NCBI GenBank assembly: GCA_949987565.1
Contig: OX465103.1
Span: 7,170,225 to 7,234,224, forward strand
Origin: Luidia sarsii
Lineage: Eukaryota > Echinodermata > Asteroidea > Paxillosida > Luidiidae
Direction: 5' to 3'
Length of the DNA stretch: 64,000 bases
Position 1 is the first letter of the stretch. Every line of letters starts with the position of its first letter. Of the stretch, positions 1 through 11,335 are shown one piece after another. The notes below the pieces were generated by a model. That model was not told the origin of the DNA, did not search any database, and saw only the letters and a program-made list of their open reading frames with translations. A program made the translations under genes and the position numbers.

Positions 1-1152
1 AACAGATTTATTCACATACGGCTGACATGCACATACAGGGCACGGCATGTCAAAGAAGCATCATCCATGCATCTTTTAAATGCCTCCCTTACTGCATAAC
101 TTATTCAGCCATCATTTCGTCTGTTTGCCAATGCTGCAATGCATTGAAACGCCATGAAATGATGGGAATTCTGCACAATACAACAATTGTTCCTTGCAAG
201 TGCACACAAGTACAGTCCTGTGTGCATGTGCATAAACAATGAATAAATTCTGCCACCTTTGTAACTGTGTGTACATGCTGTATTGCTACACATGACTTCG
301 AGCACATGTACATGTGCATGTACATAACATGTATGATAAGTGCTGAATTAATTATTGTTTGGATTGTGACGCATTTCACACATAAAAGTTGAATGACAAC
401 AGGCACAGGATGGGTGGCAAAGACACTTCATTATTTTATCATAAATGTATTTAAAGCACACAATAACTGGAACGAGCAGTGAGAAATGAATGCTCTCAAG
501 GTTGACACTGGTGGACTGCCAGTGTGTAACGTTACTATGGTGACGGTTTGTGGAGGACAACTTGCTCCCACCACAGGAGGGCGCTCTACACATTGGCTTG
601 CAATGTTGCAATACATGTATATATATGTACAGTATGTGTATTTTATAAAATGTGTAATGAACATCAGGTTGTAAATATAGCCTAATCTTCAATGAGGGTT
701 TGCCCTACTTGAGATACATGTAATAAGCACTGTGTGCTCAGTGCTTTGCATGTACAGGACTACAGCCTGTACAAAAGAAAATGCACTGGACCATACAGAT
801 GGTTCTATGCATCTGTCTGCATTTTTTGTATGCATTCACAGTTAGATATAGGCCTGCAGCACCTGTGTTTAGCATGTACTGTACATGTACATGTTGCTGT
901 AATTCCTTGCTGGAGGCTAGCTGGTCTATTGGCCCTGCATGTACACAGACCTGCACTGTACCCACTGCCTTGCTGTCAGATGTGTTTAAAATGAAGGGCC
1001 CTTGGACATGAATTGTGTGCATCAGAATTTAATTAGACTTTACTAGTTTTAAGAGGTCCCTACACAGGCACAGGAATGTCCACAACTTTTTGTGTAGATA
1101 GCATCAGTAAAATGTTATTTCAAGCAAATCATATAATCAAGTACATTATGTA
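1..1152. other. Intergenic, no gene seen
   Basis: AT-rich sequence with many TACATGTA and TGTACATG palindromes. A fragment near 690-760 (AATGAGGGTTTGCCCTACTT) matches the 3' part of the SINE family described at 22955. No exon-like frame. Confidence 0.6.
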
Positions 1153-2798
1153 CTCCTCCTTCTTGTGCTCCTCCCCTACCCCTCCTTGTCTTCTCTCCCC
1201 TTCTCCATATACATGTATATTCTATTTTCTCTGTTTTCTCTTCCTCCTTCTATTTTCTGTCTTCTCCATCTCCCCCTCCTCCTTCTCCTCCTTCTACATG
1301 TATTTTCTGTCTTCTCCATCTCCCCCTCCTTCTCCTCCTTCTATTCTCTGTCTTCTCCATCTCCCGCTCCTCCTTCTCCTCTTCGATTTCCTGTCTTCTC
1401 CATCTCCCCCTCCTCCTTCTCTTCCTTCTATTCTGTCTTCTCCATCTCCCCCTCCTCCTTCTCCTCCTTCTACATGTATTTTCTGTCTTCTCCATCTCCC
1501 CCTCCTTCTCCTCCTTCTATTCTCTGTCTTCTCCATCTCCCGCTCCTCCTTCTCCTCTTCTATTTCCTGTCTTCTCTATCTCCCCCCTCCTTCTCTTCCT
1601 TCTATTCTCTGTCTTCTCCATCTCCCCCTCCTCCTTCTCCTCCTTCTACATGTATTTTCTGTCTTCTCCATCTCCCCTCCTTCTCCTCCTTCTATTCTCT
1701 GTCTTCTCCATCTCCCGCTCCTCCTTCTCCTCTTCTATTTCCTGTCTTCTCCATCTCCCCCTCCTCCTTCTCTTCCTTCTATTCTCTGTCTTCTCCATCT
1801 CCCCCTCCTCCTTCTCCTCCTTCTACATGTATTTTCTGTCTTCTCCATCTCCCCTCCTTCTCCTCCTTCTATTCTCTGTCTTCTCCATCTCCCGCTCCTC
1901 CTCCTCTTCTATTTCCTGTCTTCTCCATCTCCCCCTCCTCCTTCTCTTCCTTCTATTCTCTGTCTTCTCCATCTCCCGCTCCTCCTTCTCCTCCTTCTAT
2001 TTTCTGTCTTCTCCATCTCCCCCTCCTCCTTCTCTTCCTTCTATTTTCTGTCTTCTCCATCTCCTCCTTCTCCTCCTTCATCTCCTATTTTCTGTCTTCT
2101 TCATCTCCTCTCCTCCTTCTCCTCTTCCTTCTCCTTCTTCTGTTGTCTCTGTCTTCTCCATCTCCTCCTTTTCCACCTCCTCCTTCTATTTTCTGTCTTC
2201 TCCATCTCCTCCTTCTCCTCCTCCATCTCCCATTTTTTTGTCTTCTCCATCTCCTCTCCTCCTTCTCCTCTTCCTTCTCCTTCTTCTGTTGTCTCTGTCT
2301 TCTCCATCTCCTCCTTTTCCACCTCCTCCTTCTATTTTCTGTCTTCTCCATCTCCTCCTTCTCCTCCTCCATCTCCCATTTTTTTGTCTTCTCCATCTCC
2401 TCTCCTCCTTCTCCTCTTCCTTCTCCTTCTTCTGTTGTCTCTGTCTTCTCCATCTCCTCCTTTTCCACATCCTCCTTCTATTTTCTGTCTTCTCCATCTG
2501 CTCCTCTCCTCTTTCTCCTCCTCCTCCTTCTTCTGTTTTCTGTCTTTTCCATCTCCTCCTCCTCCTCCTTCTCCTCCTTATCCTTTTCTGTTTTCTCTGT
2601 CTTCTCCATCTCCATCTCCTCCTTCTCCTCCTTATCATTTTCTGTTTTCTCTCTCTTCTCCATCTCCTCCAACTTCTCCTCCTCCTCCTCCTCCTCCTCC
2701 TCCTCCTCCTCCTCCTCCTCCTTCTCCTCCTCCTTCTCCTCCTCCTTCTCATTCTCCTTCTTTGACTTCTCCATCTCCTCCTCCTCCTTCTTCCATTC
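1153..2798. repeat. 1.6-kb polypyrimidine minisatellite
   Basis: The plus strand is almost purely C and T for 1.6 kb. Degenerate units of about 45 bp contain CTGTCTTCTCCATCTCC and CTCCTTCTCCTCCTTCTA; the right part decays to (CTC)n. Long frames on both strands are by-products of the composition. Confidence 0.95.
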
Positions 2799-2809
2799 AG
2801 GGTAGGAAG

Positions 2810-4550
2810 GCAAGTTCATTCCAAAAACTAAAAGGTGTTTTAGGGGGCATACACGTGTGTGCCTTTGCCAGTAATCAAATCGTTTGCCTGCCCACAACTG
2901 TGCTAGCATTCAATGCCCAAGGCCGGGGAAGGTACAGAAGGAAGCCCAATGCAAATTAATGTCTATGGTTTCAAATCAAATTGTGCAGACTGCATCAGCC
3001 AAAAGAAAAGCAACGTCAAATTAAAATGGGAGGGAGATTGAACGTTATTGTTCGGCAGCTCGGTGCTTTTTTCTTCTTCTTCTTCTTCTTCTTCTTCTTT
3101 TTTTTAATTTTCTTTTCATATGATGATTTTCCTATTTTTGTAGAGGACAGGAATGCTCAGCAAACTGGAGACTTGACAAATCATCCATGTTTTTGTTTTC
3201 TGATTTCTTAAAATGAGCTCAGGACTGGTTCTAGTTGCTATGAGGATATCATGGCAGACGATTCCAAATTGCAGTAACATAGCATGTATGTATAGATGTA
3301 GAGTACATGTACATCATGTACATTATGTACTGTATACAGTACATTGTACATATACATTTGTACATGTACTGGTACTGGTACATACAGTGATCTGCTCCCT
3401 TTTGTTTTCCCCTAAATTTCCCAAATGGTGATAGCAGAGTAGCAGGGCGTTAACATGCACACAAATGCTTCAGGTTTGAAAAATGCAGATGGCTAATCAT
3501 TTTCTGAATGTGCCAGTGTGTAAGCCATGTGAAATAATTTAGCCAGATGTTGGTCACAACCAGAATAACATTAAACAAGGATGGAGTGTACAAATGAATG
3601 CATTGCCAATTTCTGGAATATTGATCTTAAGAAAAGTGTGAAACCAATTTTGTCAAGGTTGCAACATGGAGGTACAAACAACGGCACTTCCTTTGCTCTC
3701 TGAAACAATGTTGTCACGAATGGCTCTTCCCTGTTTGAGAAGTAGGGAAGGGGAGAGCCGGTAGGCACTTGCTCTATTATTAGAGCAACAGTGAAACAGG
3801 TACAATTTCTAATTAGTACTGTGAGCATCTCCCTTTGCATACATGCATGTACATGTATTATCAGTGCCATCATTCCCTGATATCTGCAAGGACTAAGGTA
3901 TACAGTGTAAGTACCGGTAATTTTGGTATACCGTACCACAAAAGAATGATTTAAGAATATCTTTAATAGGAGAGGACATTTTTACATGAGTATTAAACTG
4001 AAATATTATGATGTCTGAAACACATGGGCAAGAAATTGTTTCAGTAGGTTTCAGGCAAATTCAATGTTTTACTCTCAGGCCTCTTTATGGAGAAAGATGG
4101 TCAAATCGGGAATGAATATTATCTATCAACCCTTTAAATGTACAGTACCGGTAGTTGTTGCAATACAAGAATAATGACTGGTGCAAGAACACTATGCACT
4201 GAGCCTAAATTTGTCACTCTGTGGAAGGCTATTACATACTGTACATGTATACGTACATCATTTACAACTCTTCTCCTCTGCAACAATGTTGAACTTAACA
4301 GAGGTCATGACCTTCACTGTCCTTGGCCTGTGTGCCCATTTCAAAAAAATCCTACAGATTTTAATTTTCAACAAGTTGGTCTGTTTACATGTACACAATT
4401 ACATACATGCCTACATGTACCGGTACGTACTGCATATTAATTCCTTATTGCCATGATGGCATCAACTGGCTTAGCATACTGGTACATTGTGTCGCTTTCT
4501 GTGTTAGAATGCTTGGTACACGAATGACCCATCGGCCTGATATGGAGAGC
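2810..4550. other. Intergenic, no gene seen
   Basis: Contains a (TTC)n tract at about 3067-3105 and a cluster of TACATGTAC/GTACTGTATACAGTAC palindromes near 3300-3385. Short frames have no recognisable domain. Confidence 0.55.
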
Positions 4551-4559
4551 GCCCTCTTG

Positions 4560-5382
4560 TGTTAGTGTAAGCCCTAATTCCAGTCCCCAATGTTCACCCC
4601 AGCCATGCCCCTGTGTACCAAGTCCGGTAGTGACCAACCCCATAGGCATTTCAAGGTCTCCTATGACATCATGGGTATGGTCACTGTTCTAAGAAAGAGT
4701 GTCCAAGACAAAAACATGCCCCTATTAGGAAAACCACCTTATCATCCATTATTCATTATTCAGTCCCCTATATTTCTCATCCAACCCCGTCCCAAGACAA
4801 GATTAAGTGTTACAACTGGTGGCAGCGGTAGTGGTTTTTCTAGGCCGCCTGTGCCATCGTCGCCCTCCGCCGAGTACTTCTGTTCCTGGCGCATCTCCTG
4901 CCCTGTGCACCACCAGCACAATCCACGGGTTTGTCGCCTCCTCCATTATTCATTATTCAGTCCCCTATAGTTTCTCATCCAACCCCGTCCCTTGTTCAAC
5001 ATTTAATAATTTAACTATAATTGCATATTCAGTAAATGATAGAAACAAGTCCTTTTTAGGTATTCCCCCATTCCAATCTGGTCCCCATTATTCTTGTATA
5101 AAAGAAAGGTCCCCATCCCCTTCCAGGTAAGAATTCTTCTCTTCACCTCCGCCTGTTGATGGCCAACCCTTGAGTTAGATCCTTGTGATCTAGTCTCCTG
5201 TGACTCCTGCATTCAACTTAGTCCGGTTTTGAATAAAACCCCCATCAACCAAATCTTGGTGTTCGGAGTCTCTCCTTTTTCTTATTTGTGGTGCTCAGTC
5301 TCGAACTACCGCCCAAGTAACACTGACCAACCTAGGCCGAGAGTTCTAGCGTCCTCGTCCCAAGCCAAGATTAAGTGTTACA
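4560..5382 (+). mobile_element. Deleted LTR retrotransposon: two LTR remnants and a primer-binding-site-like leader
   Basis: Two segments end in the same sequence, AAGATTAAGTGTTACA (to 4814 and, with small changes, to 5382). The first is followed directly by ACTGGTGGCAGCGGTAG, which looks like a Ty3/gypsy-type primer-binding site, and about 130 bp of leader. The second LTR carries a TATA box (TATAAAAG near 5097) and AATAAAA (near 5232). Both share CATTATTCAGTCCCCTATA and CATCCAACCCCGTCCC; the first lacks about 370 bp that lie between two CGTCCCAAG-like repeats in the second. No gag or pol remains. The left boundary is uncertain. Confidence 0.6.
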
Positions 5383-6405
5383 TTAGTACATGTATGTCAG
5401 TTCAAAGTGTGCATACATGTACATGTACATACTTGGGTGTGTACATTGTACAAATAGGCGTACAGTTTTTGGCATGTCGCAGTCAGCATGTCAAAGCAAA
5501 GATACACTGTAACAAAAGGACTAACCTTTTGGACTTGAACCCACATGCATTGTTAATTGTACATCAGGCACTGTACTTTACAGAATCCCTATCTAAGTAC
5601 AAGCGTTCATCCATACACCGTAGTTGCAATTGTAGCTGCAAAGCATACTACAAAGTACATGTAGTGCAAACTTTAATACAATGAATGAACAAAATGCACA
5701 GCAAGAAAACAAAAAAGGATAAAACGGGGTTCAAGAAACTTCAAAGTCACCCTGAAGCAAAACAAAGGACGATATTTTAGAAGGAACGGGTGGAATTTGA
5801 TACGCAGCAAGAAAATGCTTGCGGCAGCTCTATGCTCTGACGGGCTGCTCCCACATGAGCGACAAGTCTACCCACTGGAGTTCTCTTGAGCATTCTGTTT
5901 TGCTCTGGAAACACAATTTCGCTATTCAGCAGACAGTCCGGGTGCAATTGAGAACATTTCCTCCTTGAGCAGCTCAGTTCAATTGGCTGCTATTTTTTGG
6001 CGGCAGTAGGGCCTAATCAAAGCGTGATCAAAGAAGGCAATTCTGAAACCTTGGCATCTTTATAATTTTGTGTGCAAAACATTTATGCACACATGCAGAG
6101 GGAAACATCCATTGCAGAAAGTGGTGACAAATGCTCAAAGCATTTCAAGTGTAAATAGACAATTCTAGTAACTTTCTAAGGAAAACGTTGGAAGCATCTA
6201 TAGACAAGTACTGTACATTTACACATGTACATGTACTTCAAGTGCATACATTACATACATGTACACGTGTACATAAGTACAAATGTACATAAAATAAACA
6301 TGTACTGTGTACATGTATGTGTTTAGAATACTTGTGCAGCAATATGAGCTTAATATAATTTCTTTAGAAATGCTGTACATCATATCACTTTCACATGATA
6401 GTGTA
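5383..6405. other. Intergenic, no gene seen
   Basis: Single-copy-looking sequence with no exon-like frame; TACATGTAC clusters at 5410-5440 and 6205-6320. Confidence 0.55.
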
Positions 6406-7459
6406 TATCCTCCAGTTACCGGTTTCCGACGATATAAGGACTTTTCTTCAAGCTGACCAATGTGGACGAAAGAATCACACTAAAAGAGGTCACAGTCACT
6501 TTCTCCACACCACAGACTATTAGAATAATCATAGAGAAGGTTGATCAAGCCTGTCACTTTCGTAAGATTACCCGGTTTTGTTGATGTCCACGGCGCACCG
6601 CGCAGAAAGCATCGTCACCTATTTTCGATGGTGGTGTTTAGTAAGGTGTCCCAGTGCAGCCAAACGCAAAATAAATTCTTAAAATAACTCAAAATGCTGT
6701 GTGGCACTGTAAAATTCTTCCCTGTACATGTATGTTTTTGTTTTGTTCATCTTTGGGGTTTTTTTCGACACCGCTTCTAACACATTCCTCACATCATTCA
6801 TAATTTATGCTTAAAACTTATTGGTCTGGTTGATGGCTTCTTCTGTGACGTTTAAAAAAACTCCACAATCCTCTTTCTCACTGACTGCTTCTTCAGTTAT
6901 GACCTTTCCCAATGTCACTCAAGAGACACATTTCCTCCTTCTTGGCACTTTCTCTAGCTGCCCTTTTATTTTTTTCATTTTTTTATAAAAGCCTATTACT
7001 TATTAGGCCATGTTACTTTATGTCTTTAAATAAAAATAAAAAATATATATAAAAAATTATATTTTAAGCGAGACGCCTTTTAGGAGCCTCCATAGTTTTT
7101 ACCCAGAATGGACTGCCTCAAGTTGCGTGATATATTTTTTTTCTACGGATGTTGGGGTTTATTATGGTACACTCAGATTTTTTTTAGGACCAACAATAAA
7201 GAAAACTGGAGCTTCGAAGCAACTGCCAATTTTGTACTGAGGAAAATAGACCCCAAAAGAACAAGTTTTTGAATCTCGCGAGTTTGGCCTACCGGAAAAG
7301 CCTTAACTTTCCACATTTTCGGTGACGGACAAGAGCGGGAAACCAACTGGAAGATACGAAGTCTGAGATCGTTAAACGGAGTTGTTTTCATCGTGCGATG
7401 TGAGTTAGAAGGCCAAGCGTCGAAAACGTGTACCATCTAAAACGGGGATTCCCACGATA
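6406..7459 (+). mobile_element. Nonautonomous DNA transposon, copy A (about 1.05 kb)
   Basis: Matches 19416-20455 in inverted orientation along its whole length, so both ends are defined by comparison. The ends resemble each other as imperfect terminal inverted repeats (TATCCTCCAGTTACCGGTTT versus TATCGTGGGAACCCCAGTTT). An 87-codon minus-strand frame near one end is not kept open in copy B. Family unknown; TA flanks both ends. Confidence 0.7.
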
Positions 7460-7699
7460 GTACATTACATGGTACATATTCACATTACAGTCTGCAGTCT
7501 ACATGCCTACGGTTGCTAGTATTAATTATGATAGCGCAAGTTTTTATATCATAGTACACTGTACATAAGATCACACGCAACTGCTACACGCAAATCAATG
7601 ATGTTTTGACAGTTCCGTGTGCGCAGTGGGTCTGTGTGAGTGTGTGCACGCGCACACAGGCATTGACTCCCATGTCGTGTTGACTCCTACTGGTGTGCG

Positions 7700-8079
7700 C
7701 AAAACGTCATCAATTTGCATGTATACCGTTTCAATTTGAAATCAAAGATGGCCGCCGCATTTTGGCTCGTCGGACAGGAGAGAATCTTCTCGATCACCTG
7801 AGGGGAAATTTCTCCTTTTTCCCCAAACGTGAGTACATTGTAAAACAAATTACCAGAAATGAAATCAGTGATTCTCACTTAATCCAAAGATGGGTGCGTG
7901 GGACGGTTTCACGGGTGTCTTTAGGGTAAAATCTGGGGGTTTCGGTCGGGGATAGTCATAGAGTCGAACACATCGTTGTTTGGTCGTGTTTCCCTACTGA
8001 AAATCTTGGACCCTACTATCGCCCGACCCCCTCAATTTTTTTTTTAAAGGCAATTGTAAGGGTCCAAGTAGTTGGACTA
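7700..8079. mobile_element. Member of the TAGTCCGAG MITE family (long form, diverged)
   Basis: Shares AAATCAAAGATGGCCGCC, AGAATCTTCTCGATCACCTG and GGGGAAATTTCTCC with 49150-49506, and ends GGTCCAAGTAGTTGGACTA, a diverged form of the terminal repeat seen intact at 17490 and 51449. The left end is unclear. Confidence 0.55.
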
Positions 8080-9725
8080 GTGTATGGGTATTTAGCAGGC
8101 CTTGACTCATGATGACAGCACAAAAAGCTAACGATCTAGCAAGAAAATAAGGCCAGGTCCTGCTGCTGCTAAAATCTATGATCGGGCTCTTTCCACCATG
8201 TGTAGGCCTACAAACATCATTCATAAATCATGTATGCTTGTTACATGGTGTCTAGGCATTGCCATTGGCATTGGTGGGCTCTGTATCAGTGTATGACACG
8301 ATTGAGTCATTCTGTACTGTACTCTGTAGTAGTAGTAGTACTACTATGACAATATGAGTATGTGCATGTGGGTTTTTTCCACACTGTTTTTACGGTGATG
8401 ACTGAGTGAGGTTTCCACTAAAATCTTGCCAAAGTGAAAGTAACTTTAAAAAGGGTACTTACCGCTGGGCCATGGCCGTGTATGCGTGACTGCTGCCCTT
8501 TCCGGTGATTTTGAAGAGCTTTTTTTCCCAATCCGGATGTCTTGAATACAGCCGTTCAATTACTTCTAGTTCTACAGTACTACTAGTAAAGTACAACTAC
8601 TACTAGTACTACAACTAGTCACAACTGACTAGGCATCCCTTTGCAACCTCCACCGTGGTTTTATTTATTTGTATTTGTAAATGTTGATGACTTGGACCTC
8701 AGTCACTGCGACTGAGATAGCCATGTAAACTTGAAAAGTCGTCAGGGATCGGGTGTCTCGCCAAGGGCAGCTGCTAGAAACTGGTCTTCTCCTTCCATAA
8801 CCACATCAAATCTGGAAATGATAGGTGTTGAAACTGAAAAAACCCGAACTTTGTCAGCTGGCCAAGTTGCTGTCACTGACAATGACATTTGCAATACAAC
8901 TTCGCCATCTCGAATCGTCTGGTGCACACGCCATTCAACCAGAATCGAACATGGAGACGTCTGGGTGCTATCGCTTAAACTTTGTTTATCACGTGTGCAC
9001 ATGGAAACAAATTGTCATGTGACAATAAGGTTAGGTTGATTGATTGAGTGAGCCAGTGTGGGTTAACGTTTTTTTTTCCCTAGGACATGTAAGGGCGAGA
9101 TTTCCCATCAAATGACACTCAATATCGCGTCACCTTTCGCAAGTGCAAATATTCCAGCTATAGACTGAAGCAGCCATGTTCATTTAGATCAATCAATTAC
9201 TGCCGAAATCAATTGCTTGTGAGAGACGACCGTTAAACAGGGCTGCCTAAACTCTCCTAAAACAAAACAAAAAACTCCATATATTGCCACGAGGTGGCGC
9301 TATACCAAATGTCCATTGAGCTATTTTAATCACTGACATCACAGGTTATTTAGGTGTGATTTTAATCATGCTTTAATCGAGCTCTGCGAATTTCAAGTTG
9401 TCTAAAATAACTTAAAATAAGAACAGGAAACAATTTTTGAATTTTTATGAAGTCTAAATACAAAATTGACGAGACTTGGATTTGAATCTACTAATTATAA
9501 TAATTTTTATTTTTTAATACAATATTCATGACACATTTCACCATAATTTGAATTTCAAACAATTCATACTGCATACGTCATCCATCAATTCACATCCAAT
9601 TATTACATAAACATTACACAATGTTTAGAAGTGCCCTAAAAGATTCCCTTCAAAGGAGAACATTTTGCTTGAAAAGGACACGATCAATTTGCATAATTGG
9701 TTTTGGCAGAAACATTTTGCCTGAT
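8080..9725. other. Intergenic, no gene seen
   Basis: Two short (AGT/ACT)n patches near 8325-8345 and 8575-8625. The frames at 8731-9039 have no recognisable motif. Confidence 0.5.
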
Positions 9726-9728
9726 TAG

Positions 9729-10420
9729 GACTGACTGGCCTTAATTCCTGACCAGCTGGCCTTCATTGACTGACTGGCCTTCACCCTTAACCAGCTGGTC
9801 TTCATTGACTGACTGGCCTTCATTCCTGACCAGCTGGTCTTCATTGACTTACTGGCCTTCATTCCTGACCAGCTGGCCTTCATTGACTGACTGGCCTTCA
9901 CCCTTAACCAGCTGGTCTTCATTGACTGACTGGCCTTCACCCTTAACCAGCTGGTCTTCATTGACTGACTGGCCTTCATTCCTGACCAGCTGGTCTTCAT
10001 TGACTTACTGGCCTTCATTCCTGACCAGCTGGCCTTCATTGACTGACTGGCCTTCACCCTTAACCAGCTGGTCTTCATTGACTGACTGGCCTACATTCCT
10101 GACCAGCTGGCCTTCATTGACTGACTGGCCTTCATTCCTGACCAGCTGGTCTTCATTGACTGACTGGCCTTCACCCTTAACCAGCTGGTCTTCATTGACT
10201 GACTGGCCTACATTCCTGACCAGCTGGCCTTCATTGACTGACTGGCCTTCATTCCTGACCAGCTGGTCTTCATTGACTGACTGGCCTTCATTTCTGACCA
10301 GCTGGTCTTCATTGACTGACTGGCCTTCACCCTTTACCAGCTGGCCGTCATTGACTGACTGGCCTTCATTCCTGACCAGCTGGTCTTCATTGACTGACTG
10401 GCCTTCATTCCTGACCAGCT
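9729..10420. repeat. 39-bp minisatellite, about 18 copies
   Basis: Units of ACCAGCTGGTCTTCATTGAC plus TGACTGGCCTTCATTCCTG with a few alternating variants (ACCCTTAACC, ACCTTACTGG). The unit length is a multiple of three and stop-free on both strands, which creates artificial long frames. Confidence 0.95.
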
Positions 10421-10924
10421 AGAGACCTGCTCGAATTAAAACAGACCCCAAGAAAACAATAGAACTAACTATGGATCTGCTTTATCTTCTCTTTACTGCA
10501 CACAATAAAATCGAATAAAAATCACCAACAAGACAATAGTTCAGTTAAGAGAATCCTGACACCACCAAAACAGATTTGAATTCGAAAAAGGTTAAGCATT
10601 ACATTTTTGCAGACAAATGAAAAACAAATGGTGGTGGATGGCAAATGAAATTACACTCGGTGTGAAATTATCCCAGTGTATGACAGTTACTCCTTTACAT
10701 AAAAAATAATATATACCCTAGAATTTAGATCACCAACAAATCCAACAAGAGGTAATTAATACTAGGTGTAATAATACTAGGTGTAATACTACACCAGCAC
10801 CATTGTTGAGCAAACAATAAATGGAAAGCAAATATATTGGCCATTTTCAGTCCATGATTGGTGAAGGCACGTGGATCATTTGGATGCTTGATGCCATGGA
10901 ACCAACTAGAATGAGATCAAGCCC

Positions 10925-11285
10925 CTTCACTCTCACGCCCTCCCCTCGCCCCCTCACCCTCCCCCTCGCCCTCCCCCTCGCCCTCCCCCTCGCCCTCCCC
11001 CTTGCTCTCCCCCCTCGCCCTCCCCCTCAAGCCCCCTCCCCTTCTCCCCCACCCTCCCCCTTGCCCTCCACCCCTCACGCCCTCCCCCTCGCTCCATCAC
11101 CCTCCCCCCTCGCCCTCCCCCTCCCCTCACTCTCCCTCGCTCTCCCTCCTTGCCCTCACCTTTGCCCTCCCCCTCTCCCCTCGCCCTCCCCCTCCCTCCT
11201 CGCCCTTGCCCTCCCCCTCGCCCTCCCCCCTCACCCTGCCCCATCGCCCTTCCTCCCCCCTCGCCCTCCAACTCCCGGCCTTCCA
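10925..11285. repeat. C-rich (CCCTCGCCCTCCC)n tract immediately 3' of NIT1
   Basis: Plus strand runs of CCCCCTCGCCCTCC begin 50 bp beyond the NIT1 stop codon. NIT1 is on the minus strand, so its transcript would be a run of G-tracts here, with potential for G-quadruplex or R-loop formation near the 3' end. Confidence 0.9.
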
Positions 11286-11335
11286 CTCCCTTCGCCCAAT
11301 GCCAGGACTGAGAGGACAGGAGGACCCAGGCTGCC

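Noticed and set aside
1076..2959. 627-codon plus-strand frame and overlapping frames
   Set aside because: They read through the polypyrimidine tract as Ser/Pro/Leu/Phe runs in all three frames; there is no domain and no splice context.
3571..3939. 122-codon minus-strand frame
   Set aside because: No recognisable motif, average composition, and no splice or promoter context.
9766..10422. 218-codon frame of WPSPLTSWSSLTD repeats
   Set aside because: The 39-bp unit is a multiple of three and stop-free on both strands; nothing upstream or downstream looks coding.
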